A stretch of DNA of 42,888 bases. Source: Micrococcales bacterium. GTDB taxonomy: Bacteria; Actinomycetota; Actinomycetes; Actinomycetales; Cellulomonadaceae. The stretch covers positions 1 to 42,888 of the forward strand of contig JACXUT010000006.1 in NCBI GenBank assembly GCA_014763765.1, read 5' to 3'. The notes beneath the pieces were generated by a model. That model saw nothing but the letters and a program-made list of their open reading frames with translations, did not search any database and was not told where the DNA came from. Below are positions 24,594-31,419 of this stretch, one piece after another. The translations under genes were made by a program, and so were the position numbers. Position 1 is the stretch's first letter; each line of letters begins with the position of its first letter.

Positions 24594-24655
24594 GATCCGT
24601 GGACGACGCTACGGCGCCCCGCTCGTGCTGCGTGGGAGGCGCGCCGGGGCGCCCG

Positions 24656-24721
24656 TCATCCACAGATTCTGTGCACAGCCCTGTGAGTTCCGCGCGATCA
24701 CGCAGGTGAACATGTGGACAA
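24656..24721. promoter_or_regulatory. DnaA-box-like sites, left group
   Basis: TCATCCACA at 24656-24664 differs by one base from TTATCCACA. TGTGGACAA at 24713-24721 is a perfect TTGTCCACA on the minus strand. A palindrome CTGTGCACAG (24669-24678) lies between them. The right group of sites lies beyond the RNA gene at 25149-25333. Confidence 0.4.
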
Positions 24722-24764
24722 CATGTGCATGCAGCGGTGGATGAGAATTGCCTGCTCCAGGCCC

Positions 24765-24793
24765 TTGCGGCGCGTTCCCGGGCAGGACTAGAA
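24765..24793 (+). promoter_or_regulatory. Promoter of the presumptive non-coding RNA
   Basis: TTGCGG (24765-24770) and TAGAAC (24788-24793) are separated by exactly 17 bp. The -35 hexamer is the same as at 1941. No open reading frame with codon use like its neighbours follows; instead a highly structured stretch runs to the terminator at 25131. Confidence 0.45.
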
Positions 24794-24799
24794 CTGCTC

Positions 24800-25131
24800 C
24801 ATCGACCTCGACGGACACCCCGTCACCGCAGGACGACCGGTTCGCCGGACGCCCTCGGAGCGGGACCGGAGAGGTCGGGCCAGAGGGAGAACGACGGGAC
24901 GTCCCGGCCGGGAGACCGGCAGGGCTGCGGATGACGACGCAGAGTCCTCGTAGGACCCCGACGGCCTGGTCGCCGCCGTCCCGCCCGCGGGAAGCGCCCT
25001 CTCGGGGGTGCCCACCGGGTGTCGGGACGGAGCCGCACCGTCAGAGCGGCCGCCGGTCCCCGACTCGTCGGGGGAGCCCGGTCGACGGCCACGGGAAGGG
25101 CCCCTCGGACGCTTACTCCGAGGGGCCCTTC
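24800..25131 (+). ncRNA. Presumptive structured non-coding RNA, about 330 nt
   Basis: The stretch runs from the promoter at 24765-24793 to the hairpin at 25095-25131 and is dense in compact helices. TCGACC (24802-24807) can close with GGTCGA (25080-25085). GTCGGG (24874-24879) with CCCGAC (24957-24962) encloses GCCGG-GAGA-CCGGC (24907-24920), CTGCG/CGCAG (24925-24929/24938-24942) and GTCCT-CGT-AGGAC (24944-24956). Outside it are CCGG-TTCG-CCGG (24837-24848) and CCCCGA-CTCG-TCGGGG (25058-25073). Purine-rich joints (AGAGGGAGAACGA) would be single-stranded. It lacks the conserved cores of RNase P RNA, tmRNA and SRP RNA. An Ms1/scr3559-type RNA polymerase-binding RNA is one possibility, not shown. 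The 5' end is inferred from the promoter. Confidence 0.42.
25095..25131 (+). terminator. Strong terminator ending the presumptive RNA
   Basis: GAAGGGCCCCTCGGA (25095-25109) pairs perfectly with 25117-25131 over loop CGCTTAC, followed by a short pyrimidine run. No protein gene ends upstream of it for over 550 bp, which is a main reason to suspect an RNA gene here. Confidence 0.7.
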
Positions 25132-25148
25132 TCCGTGCCCGGGCGCAC

Positions 25149-25333
25149 TTGTCCACAACCGCCTGGTTGTTGTCCACAGCCTGTCGTCCCCCGTATCGCC
25201 GCGTATCGACACCCGTTCGAGCGATATGTCCGGTTGTTTCCACAGGTTCTGTCCCCAGGTTGTGCACCGGGTCCCAGGTCAGGCGCGATCCGGACCCGCG
25301 GCCTGTGGACACCCGCCCGCCGGCTGTGGACCC
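25149..25333. promoter_or_regulatory. Cluster of DnaA-box-like sites, right group
   Basis: Two perfect TTGTCCACA boxes lie at 25149-25157 and 25170-25178, 21 bp apart (two helical turns, same orientation). Weaker relatives are GTTTCCACA (25236-25244), TTGTGCACC (25260-25268), TGTGGACAC (25304-25312, reverse, 8/9) and TGTGGACCC (25325-25333, reverse). The segment also has local AT-richer patches (CGTATCG twice, GCGATATG). No dnaA or dnaN is nearby, so it is not a standard oriC. Confidence 0.45.
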
Positions 25334-25351
25334 CGTGTGCACGGACCGGGG

Positions 25352-25963
25352 TCAGCGCTCCGGCCCGGCGACGGCAGAGGCCCGCGCGGGCGCCGTGAAC
25401 CGGACGCGCATCCCCGTCGCGATCGACTCGGCGTGCCGGAGCAGCTCGGGGTACCGCTGGCTGCCACGGGTGTCGAACCGGAGCTGCACGGCCTGACGCG
25501 CGTCCGGCGGGAACACCGTCCACACCACCTCGTGCCGCGCGGCGCCCTCGCTGCGCAGCGCGACGACGGCCGCTCCGGCGGGCACCTGCGATCGGCTCGC
25601 GGCGTGGTGCGCGATCCGCGTGGTCGTCCGCCGTGACCGGTAGATCTTGCGCCGCACCCGTCCCAGGTACGTGTCCGCCGCGTCCGGCCCCTCGGGCGAC
25701 TCCGCGAGCAGCTCGCACGCCAGGGACGCGGCCACGTCCCCGGTCGGCTCCGGCACCCACACCCCGGCGCGGACGTGCCGGGTGTGCAGGTCCAGCACCG
25801 CCCTGTCGACCGCCTCGACCGCCGCCCGCAGCCGCGCACCCGCGACGGGCCCGCTCGCCAGCTCGTCCGCCGCGCGCCGGGCGGCACGGGGACCGTCGCC
25901 CGGTCGCCAGACGCGCCAGCGCTCCGGCAGCTGCAGGTCGATCGACGCGATCTGGCGGTCCAT
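25352..25963 (-). CDS. Protein of unknown function, 203 aa
   Basis: I do not recognise a family. The protein is soluble, without signal peptide or membrane segments, and rich in Arg, Ala and Glu. It begins with MDRQIASIDLQLPERWRVW, has a helical middle (ARRAADELASG, VEAVDRAVLDLHTRH) and a basic stretch GRVRRKIYRSRRTTTR near residues 110-125. A beta-like second half contains EVVWTVFPPDARQAVQLRF. ATG 25961-25963 has a strong ribosome site (GAGGGAGG, seven bases upstream). The longer frame upstream runs into the decayed nucleotidyltransferase and is not part of the gene. TAGCGT at 25997-25992 (minus strand) is a likely -10. The promoter region contains the palindrome CAGTGGCCACTG at 26017-26028. 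Confidence 0.65.
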   Translation of the reverse strand: MDRQIASIDLQLPERWRVWRPGDGPRAARRAADELASGPVAGARLRAAVEAVDRAVLDLHTRHVRAGVWVPEPTGDVAASLACELLAESPEGPDAADTYLGRVRRKIYRSRRTTTRIAHHAASRSQVPAGAAVVALRSEGAARHEVVWTVFPPDARQAVQLRFDTRGSQRYPELLRHAESIATGMRVRFTAPARASAVAGPER

Positions 25964-26016
25964 GGGTGCCTCCCTCTGCTCAGGAGGTCGCACGCTAACC
26001 GGCGCCGAGCGGCACC

Positions 26017-26028
26017 CAGTGGCCACTG
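26017..26028 (-). promoter_or_regulatory. 12-bp palindrome near the -35 region of the unknown gene
   Basis: CAGTGGCCACTG is a perfect palindrome about 20 bp upstream of the presumed -10 (25997-25992) of the 203-aa protein gene, where an operator would act. The half-site AGTGG recurs at 26029-26033. Confidence 0.3.
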
Positions 26029-26159
26029 AGTGGTACACGCACCGGCGGACTGGGGGTCTCGCGCCGCCGACTGAGGGGCGGGGGTCGGTCAGGACCGCGT
26101 CACGTCGCGAGCGGCCCCCACCATGCGTGTCGCCCGCCAGCGGCTCGGCGCCCACGTCA

Positions 26160-26187
26160 TGCCTCCCGAGGGGTGCCTCCCGAGGAG
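26160..26187 (+). repeat. Tandem duplication of a 14-bp unit
   Basis: TGCCTCCCGAGGGG (26160-26173) is followed directly by TGCCTCCCGAGGAG (26174-26187). It lies at the ragged end of the nucleotidyltransferase remnant and looks like a small slippage product. Confidence 0.55.
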
Positions 26188-26203
26188 CCGGCACGACGGC
26201 GAC

Positions 26204-26395
26204 CGACCCGACGGGTTCTGCTGCCACTGAGGGGTCGTCCTCGTCGATGCCAGCCGTCCTCACGACGAGGAGGTCGATGCCGCTCGACGCGTCGCCGCCA
26301 CCGCGAGCGGCCGAGCCGTCGACCACGACCGTCCGGGGCGGGTGGGTCCGCTGCGCTGCGTGCTCGGCGATCCTTGTGCACAGTCGTGTGCGCAG
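26204..26395 (-). pseudogene. Decayed nucleotidyltransferase (MNT-type) fragment
   Basis: Reading the minus strand in the frame of 26326 gives LRTRLCTRIAEHAAQ, then VVVDGSAARGGGDASSGIDL and LVVRTAGIDEDDP. This matches the polymerase-beta-like nucleotidyltransferase core FGSAARG...SDIDLLVVR...IDEDDP. Two key positions are damaged: FGS has become DGS and the first catalytic Asp of SDID has become Gly. The N-terminal helix-turn-helix or start codon and everything after the first 60-70 residues are missing. The 445-bp interval 25964-26408 otherwise contains no gene that I can support. Confidence 0.6.
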
Positions 26396-26408
26396 GCCCG
26401 CTGGTGGT

Positions 26409-27674
26409 TCAGGGGCCGAGCGCCCCGATCGGAACGGTGACGACTCCGTCGGGCCGCGTGAGGCCGTAGCCGCTCGCGGTGATCACGCCGAGCACGGCGG
26501 GTGCGCCGACCTTGTCGGTGTCGACCTTGGCGGCGAACTTCAGCAGCGACGCGGCGGCCGCGTCGATCTGGCCTGTGCCGAGCTTGACCTCGAAGGCGCC
26601 CCAGGTGCCGTCGCGGGCCTCGACGACGATGTCGACCTCGAGGTTGTCGGAGTCCCGGTAGTGGCTCACCGTGGCGTCGATCGCGTCGGCGTAGACGCGC
26701 ATGTCCCGGACGACGAGCGACTCGAAGAGGAGGCCGAGGGTGTTGAGGTCTCGCACGAGCTTGGCGGGACTCGCATCCAGAGCCGCCGCCGCGAGAGAGG
26801 GGTCGACGAGGTGTGTCCTGGGCTTGTCCCGCAGCCGCGATCGCGAACGGAGGTGCGTCGACCACGCGGGCTGCAGCTCCAGCGCCATCAGACGAGTGAG
26901 GGCGTCCTGGTACCGGTAGGCCGTCGGCTTGGTGAGTGAGCCGGCGTCGTCCGGCGCGTCGGAGATCGTCTCGCCGACGAGGCGCTCGACGACGTGCTCC
27001 ATCGCGGTGTTGCGCGCGAGCGCCTGGAGGAAGCGGCCGACCCGGACGGGGTCACGACGTGACCCGGCGACGCGCGCGAGGTCGACCTCGGCGATGGTGC
27101 GCAGGTAGTCGCGGTTCGCTGCGGCGGCCTGCGTCGGGGTCATCGCGAGGTTCAGCGGCCAGCCGCCGCGGACGACGAGCTCGGCGGTGCGGTGGATGTC
27201 GACGTCGACGGACGGCACCGAGGGTCGCTCACCGGCGAGCAGGGCCCGGAGAGACATCGACCCCGTCGAGTCCCCCGACTCGAACAGACTCATCGGTCGC
27301 ATCATCAGGCGCGCGAACCGGCCGGCGCCGGAGTGTCGGCGCGCGTCGTCGTCAGGGACCGACGACCCGGTGAGGACGAACTGACCGGTCGCCTGGCGCG
27401 TGTCGACCTGGGCGCGAACCTGGTTCCAGACGCGCGTCGCGTCGAGCTGCCACTCGTCGACCAGCTGCGGCGGCTCGCCACCGAGGACGAGAGACGGGTC
27501 CACCTGGAGGGCGGTCAGTGCCGTCTCGTCCCGGTCGAGGTAGACCGCGCTGCGGGCGGCCTGCTCCGCGGTCCGGGTCTTCCCGCAGGCGCGCGGTCCC
27601 TCGATGAGGACGGCGCCTGCGGACGTGAGGCGATCGGCGAGCAGCCCGTCGGCGATGCGTGGCAGGTAGTCCAT
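26409..27674 (-). CDS. AAA-14 / DUF4143 ATP-binding protein
   Basis: A 421-aa protein with an N-terminal P-loop (Walker A GPRACGKT, residues 26-33), a Walker-B-like LVDEWQ and a sensor segment FVLTGSS, together the AAA_14 domain. A DUF4143 domain fills the C-terminal half (TAYRYQDALTRLMALELQP, HLVDPSLAAAAL, GLLFESLVVRDM). The end carries a PD-(D/E)XK-like pattern: Glu346-x-Asp348 followed by Glu362-x-Lys364 (AFEVKLG). These proteins are scattered, often horizontally acquired, and of unknown role. ATG 27672-27674 has GGGAGGA four bases upstream; an upstream in-frame start at 27722 would fall beyond the -10. A nucleotidyltransferase fragment lies just downstream. Confidence 0.85.
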   Translation of the reverse strand: MDYLPRIADGLLADRLTSAGAVLIEGPRACGKTRTAEQAARSAVYLDRDETALTALQVDPSLVLGGEPPQLVDEWQLDATRVWNQVRAQVDTRQATGQFVLTGSSVPDDDARRHSGAGRFARLMMRPMSLFESGDSTGSMSLRALLAGERPSVPSVDVDIHRTAELVVRGGWPLNLAMTPTQAAAANRDYLRTIAEVDLARVAGSRRDPVRVGRFLQALARNTAMEHVVERLVGETISDAPDDAGSLTKPTAYRYQDALTRLMALELQPAWSTHLRSRSRLRDKPRTHLVDPSLAAAALDASPAKLVRDLNTLGLLFESLVVRDMRVYADAIDATVSHYRDSDNLEVDIVVEARDGTWGAFEVKLGTGQIDAAAASLLKFAAKVDTDKVGAPAVLGVITASGYGLTRPDGVVTVPIGALGP

Positions 27675-27700
27675 GGATCCTCCCGAGAGGTGGAACCTCG

Positions 27701-27729
27701 ACTTTACACTCTGCAGCTCCACTGGTTAA
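27701..27729 (-). promoter_or_regulatory. Promoter of the DUF4143 ATPase gene
   Basis: On the minus strand TTAACC (27729-27724) and TAAAGT (27706-27701) are exactly 17 bp apart, leaving a leader of about 20 nt before the ATG. The interval 27730-27982, up to the tRNA, contains no gene I can support; a minus-strand reading frame ending near 27723 has no start signal and no recognisable family. Confidence 0.45.
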
Positions 27730-27982
27730 CGGTTTGCGGACGTGGGAGTTGACGGTTTGGGCGTGCGCGGATGCCAGCCAGGGACGGCGGATGGAGGCGA
27801 CGCGGTCGCGGTCCAGCCGCGAGACCTCGTGCGCAAGGGCCCGGTCGACCTCTGCCTTGGTCGGGACGGCATCCAGCGTGCGCTGGGCGCCGTCGGGTCC
27901 CGTGCAGCGGCTTGCCAGCGGCCCGAGGGAAGTCGGCGCACGGTTCATGAGGGGCCGACACGGCCCTGACCTACGACGACGA

Positions 27983-28056
27983 TGGAGCGGGTGACGGGAA
28001 TCGAACCCGCGCTGTCAGCTTGGGAAGCTGAAGTTCTACCATTGAACTACACCCGC
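27983..28056 (-). tRNA. tRNA-Gly (CCC)
   Basis: On the minus strand the acceptor GCGGGTG (28056-28050) pairs with CACCCGC (27993-27987), followed by T and an encoded CCA (27985-27983). The D-arm AGTTC...AGAAC, anticodon stem TCAGC/GCTGA with loop TTCCCAA (anticodon CCC) and T-arm CGGGT-TCGATTC-CCG are all intact. The length is 74 nt with CCA. It reads GGG glycine codons. Its 3' end faces the DUF4143/nucleotidyltransferase-remnant segment. Confidence 0.95.
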
Positions 28057-28087
28057 GCAGCGCCCCCGCCTGCGGGAGCGCGCACCC

Positions 28088-28093
28088 AGCATA
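28088..28093 (-). promoter_or_regulatory. -10 element of the tRNA-Gly promoter
   Basis: TATGCT on the minus strand lies 31 bp upstream of the tRNA 5' end, the usual distance for a short leader. The expected -35 position falls inside the neighbouring terminator hairpin and is not well matched. Confidence 0.4.
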
Positions 28094-28130
28094 GCGGCTC
28101 CGGACGCCCGGTCGGGTCGCCCGGAGCCGC
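28094..28130 (-). terminator. Terminator of the cellobiose phosphorylase gene
   Basis: GCGGCTCCGG (28094-28103) pairs with CCGGAGCCGC (28121-28130). The intervening bases can add a smaller CCCG/CGGG helix. It begins about 10 bp beyond the phosphorylase stop and lies directly before the tRNA promoter. Confidence 0.6.
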
Positions 28131-28138
28131 CGCGGGTG

Positions 28139-30634
28139 TCAGACGGTGACCTCGACCCGCACGGTCGACCCGGCCGGCGCGTAGGGCACGGTGCGGCCGT
28201 CGACGGGCGTGCCGTCCACGACGAGCGCCGCGCGGGCGCCCGGCCGGCCGGAGTTGGTGACGGTGATCTCGTACCGCGCGCCGCGGGCCACGCGGGTGAC
28301 GGTGAACGTCGGGACGTCCGGGCCGAGCTGCGGGTCGACGACCAGGCCGTCGTAGCCGGGCCGCACGCCGAGCAGGTACTGCGACGCGGCGACGAAGTTC
28401 CACGCCGCGGTGCCGGTCAGCCAGGAGTTCTTGGCCTCGCCGTGCCGGACGGCCTCCTTGCCGGCGATCATCTGCGCGTACACGTACGGCTCGAGCCGGT
28501 GCACGTCGGAGATCTCCTCGCGGTACGCGGGGGTGATGCGCCGGTAGTAGTCGAACGCCTGCTCGCCGCGGCCCACGACGGTCTCGCCGATGATGACCCA
28601 CGGGTTGTTGTGGCAGAAGATGCCGCCGTTCTCCTTGTAGCCCGGGGGGTACGTGGAGACCTCGCCGAGCTCGATCTGGTAGCTCGTGTACGCCGGCGAC
28701 TGCAGGACCATGCCGTGCGGGGTCGCCAGGTGCTCGCGCGTGGAGTTCAGGGCGCGCAGCGCAGGGCTGGCGGCGGCCTCGGGCGTGGTGGGGTCGGTGG
28801 AGTCGACGCCGATGCCCGCCATGACGGCGAAGCCCTGCGGCTCGATCCAGATCTTGCCCTCCGGCTTGGCGTCGGTGCCGACGGGGTTGCCGTAGAAGTC
28901 GTACGCCCGCAGGAACCACTCGCCGTCCCAGCCGTGCTCGAGCACCGCGGCGCGCATCTCCTCGATCGCGGCGCGGGCCTGCGCGGCGACGTCGGTGAGC
29001 CCGCGGCGCTCGGCGAGCTCGGCGTACTCCGGGCCGATGAACACGAACATCGCGGCGATGAACACGGACTCCGCGACGCCGCCGGCCTGGTTCTCGGTCG
29101 TCTGGAACGACTCGCCGGGCTCGGTGGAGAAGCAGTTGAGGTTGAGGCAGTCGTTCCAGTCGGCGCGGCCGATGAGCGGCAGGCCGTGCGGGCCGCGGTT
29201 CTGCACCGTGAACTGGAACGAGCGCGTCAGGTGCTCGAACAGCGGGACCTCGGAGCCGGGCTCGTTGTCGAACGGCACGGCCTCGTCGAGGATCGACCAG
29301 TCGCCGGTCTCCTTGATGTAGGCGGCGACGCCGAGGATCAGCCACAGCGGGTCGTCGTTGAAGCCGGAGCCGATGTCGTTGTTCCCGCGCTTCGTGAGCG
29401 GCTGGTACTGGTGGTACGCCGACCCGTCGGGGAACTGCGTCGACGCGATGTCGATGATGCGCTCGCGCGCCCGCTCGGGGATGAGGTGCACGAAGCCCAG
29501 CAGGTCCTGGTTGGAGTCGCGGAACCCCATGCCGCGGCCGATGCCGGTCTCGAAGTACGACGCCGACCGGGACATGTTGAACGTGACCATGCACTGGTAC
29601 TGGTTCCAGACGTTGACCATCCGGTCCAGGCGCTCGTCGGACGAGGTGACCGAGTAGGTCGACAGCAGGTCGGTCCAGTACGCCCGCAGCGCCTCGAAGG
29701 CGGCGAGGGTCTGCTCGGTGGTCGCGAACCGGGACAGCAGGGCGTGGGCGCGCTCGCGGTTGACGCGCTGCATCGGCAGCTCGCCGTCGGCGGCGGGCGC
29801 CCACTTCTCCTCGTGCGGGTTCTCGACGTAGCCGAGCACGTAGGTCAGCGACCGGCTCTCGCCGGGGGCGAGCGTGACGTCGACCTGGTGCGAGCCGATC
29901 GGGTACCAGCCGGACGCGATCGACCCGGTGGCCCTGCCGGCGCGCGGGACGGCCGCCTCGCCGAGGCCGTTCCACGGGCCGACGAACGTGTCGCGGTCGG
30001 TGTCGAAGCCGGCGGCGCGGGTGTTGACGCCGTAGACGGCGTAGTGGTCGCGGCGCTCGCGGTACTCGGTCTTGTGGTAGATCGCGGAGCCGGACGGGCC
30101 GTCGAGCTCGACCTCGACCTCGGCGAGCGACAGGTTGCGCTGGTAGTTCGTCTGGTCGTCCTGGGCGTTCCACAGGCAGAACTCGACGAACGAGAACAGC
30201 GAGACGGTCTTCTCGGCGTCCGAGGTGTTGGTCAGCGTGACGTGCTGGACCTCGGCGGTCTCGCCGAGCGGGACGAAGAACAGCGTCTCGACGCGCAGGC
30301 CGCCGCGCTCGCCGGTGATGCGGGAGTAGCCGAGGCCGTGGCGGGTCTCGAAGTGGTCGAGGTCGGCCTTGACCGGCAGCCAGCCCGGCGTCCAGACGTC
30401 GCCGCCGTCGTTGACGTAGAAGTAGCGGCCGCCCTCGTCGGCGGGGATGTTGTTGTAGCGGTACCGGGTCAGGCGCCGCATCTTGGCGTCGCGGTAGAAC
30501 GAGTACCCGCCGCCGGTGTGCGACAGCAGGGAGAAGAACTCCTCGGAGCCGAGGTAGTTGATCCACGGGTACGGCGTGTGCGGAGTCGTGATGACGTACT
30601 CGCGTGCCGCGTCGTCGAAGTGGCCGTACCGCAT
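28139..30634 (-). CDS. Cellobiose phosphorylase (GH94)
   Basis: An 831-aa cytoplasmic GH94 enzyme. It splits cellobiose with phosphate into alpha-glucose-1-phosphate and glucose, saving one ATP over hydrolysis. From [20 protein letters not shown] to the C-terminal [20 protein letters not shown] it reads like the Cellulomonas gilvus/uda enzyme (about 822 aa, from memory). The general acid is Asp495 in [13 protein letters not shown], equivalent to Asp490 of the C. gilvus enzyme. The phosphate/substrate loop region [16 protein letters not shown] and the motif [10 protein letters not shown] are present. The ATG has GAGAGG eight bases upstream. A CebR-type operator and a TATGCT -10 precede it. This gene is the main clue to a cellulolytic host. 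Confidence 0.96.
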   Translation of the reverse strand: MRYGHFDDAAREYVITTPHTPYPWINYLGSEEFFSLLSHTGGGYSFYRDAKMRRLTRYRYNNIPADEGGRYFYVNDGGDVWTPGWLPVKADLDHFETRHGLGYSRITGERGGLRVETLFFVPLGETAEVQHVTLTNTSDAEKTVSLFSFVEFCLWNAQDDQTNYQRNLSLAEVEVELDGPSGSAIYHKTEYRERRDHYAVYGVNTRAAGFDTDRDTFVGPWNGLGEAAVPRAGRATGSIASGWYPIGSHQVDVTLAPGESRSLTYVLGYVENPHEEKWAPAADGELPMQRVNRERAHALLSRFATTEQTLAAFEALRAYWTDLLSTYSVTSSDERLDRMVNVWNQYQCMVTFNMSRSASYFETGIGRGMGFRDSNQDLLGFVHLIPERARERIIDIASTQFPDGSAYHQYQPLTKRGNNDIGSGFNDDPLWLILGVAAYIKETGDWSILDEAVPFDNEPGSEVPLFEHLTRSFQFTVQNRGPHGLPLIGRADWNDCLNLNCFSTEPGESFQTTENQAGGVAESVFIAAMFVFIGPEYAELAERRGLTDVAAQARAAIEEMRAAVLEHGWDGEWFLRAYDFYGNPVGTDAKPEGKIWIEPQGFAVMAGIGVDSTDPTTPEAAASPALRALNSTREHLATPHGMVLQSPAYTSYQIELGEVSTYPPGYKENGGIFCHNNPWVIIGETVVGRGEQAFDYYRRITPAYREEISDVHRLEPYVYAQMIAGKEAVRHGEAKNSWLTGTAAWNFVAASQYLLGVRPGYDGLVVDPQLGPDVPTFTVTRVARGARYEITVTNSGRPGARAALVVDGTPVDGRTVPYAPAGSTVRVEVTV

Positions 30635-30669
30635 CGTTGCGCCTCTCGGTGTCTGGTGATCGTGCCGCG

Positions 30670-30705
30670 CGGGAGCGCTCCCACGCGCCGCCGACGGTCA
30701 GCATA
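30670..30705 (-). promoter_or_regulatory. CebR-type operator and -10 of the cellobiose phosphorylase promoter
   Basis: CGGGAGCGCTCCCA at 30670-30683 matches 13 of 14 bases of the CebR box TGGGAGCGCTCCCA known from Streptomyces and relatives, whose repressor is released by cello-oligosaccharides. A minus-strand -10 TATGCT lies at 30705-30700, placing the box just downstream of the start point, a repressing position. Confidence 0.8.
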
Positions 30706-30830
30706 GCGTCCGCCGTGGAGGGCCCCCGGCGCCCCAGGTCCCGGGCGAGAGCCCGCCGCACGCGGTCCCGGCGGGCACCTCCGGCGGCCCGGCCCCGCGG
30801 CCGCACGGCGAGGGTCGGTACCGTGTCCCC

Positions 30831-31406
30831 GTGCTGCTCTCCGACCGCGACATCTCCGCCGAGCTCGACTCCGGACGGGTCCTGCTCGACCCGTACGACC
30901 CGGCGATGGTCCAGCCGTCCAGCGTCGACGTCCGGCTCGACCGCTACTTCCGGCTGTTCGACAACCACAAGTACCCTGTCATCGACCCCGCGGCGGAGCA
31001 GCCGGACCTCACGCGGCTCGTCGAGGTCGAGGGGGACGAGCCCTTCGTCCTGCACCCCGGGGAGTTCGTGCTCGGCTCCACGTACGAGCAGGTCACGCTG
31101 CCGGACGACATCGCCGCGCGCCTCGAGGGCAAGTCCTCGCTCGGCAGGCTCGGCCTGCTCACGCACTCCACGGCGGGCTTCATCGACCCCGGGTTCTCCG
31201 GTCACGTGACCCTCGAGCTGTCGAACGTCGCGACGCTGCCGATCACGCTGTGGCCCGGCATGAAGATCGGCCAGCTCTGCTTCTTCCGGCTGTCGTCCCC
31301 GGCGCTGCGGCCGTACGGCCAGGGCGCCGCCGGGTCGCGGTACCAGGGGCAGCGCGGCCCGACGGCGTCCCGGTCGTGGCAGAGCTTCCACCGGACGGAC
31401 GTCTGA
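30831..31406 (+). CDS. dcd: dCTP deaminase
   Basis: A 191-aa trimeric dCTP deaminase. Diagnostic segments are [35 protein letters not shown], the catalytic Glu in [22 protein letters not shown], the nucleotide-binding GKSSLGRLG and the C-terminal lid [11 protein letters not shown]. It produces dUTP (or directly dUMP in bifunctional relatives, which share the fold, as in mycobacteria) for thymidylate synthesis. The GTG at 30831 is preceded by TACCGT with exactly six bases between, so the transcript is leaderless. It is divergent from cellobiose phosphorylase and followed 13 bp later by an unknown gene. Confidence 0.95.
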   Translation: MLLSDRDISAELDSGRVLLDPYDPAMVQPSSVDVRLDRYFRLFDNHKYPVIDPAAEQPDLTRLVEVEGDEPFVLHPGEFVLGSTYEQVTLPDDIAARLEGKSSLGRLGLLTHSTAGFIDPGFSGHVTLELSNVATLPITLWPGMKIGQLCFFRLSSPALRPYGQGAAGSRYQGQRGPTASRSWQSFHRTDV

Positions 31407-31419
31407 GGGTCCTGCCCGC

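Noticed and set aside
24800..25131. RNase P RNA, tmRNA or SRP RNA
   Set aside because: None of the conserved cores (RNase P GAGGAAAGTCC and ACAGAAA, tmRNA tRNA-like ends, SRP GGAA/AGCA loops) can be found.
24524..25351. Chromosomal origin oriC
   Set aside because: DnaA boxes are present, but dnaA, dnaN, rpmH and a clear AT-rich unwinding region are absent; a titration cluster is the more cautious reading.
27723..27948. Minus-strand open frame starting MNRAPTSLGPLASRC
   Set aside because: No ribosome site, no family, and it runs across the ATPase promoter; at most a relic.
27983..28010. attB/attL direct repeat from the tRNA-Gly 3' end
   Set aside because: I looked for a second copy of the tRNA 3' sequence through 24500-27980 and found none, so integration at the tRNA is only an inference.
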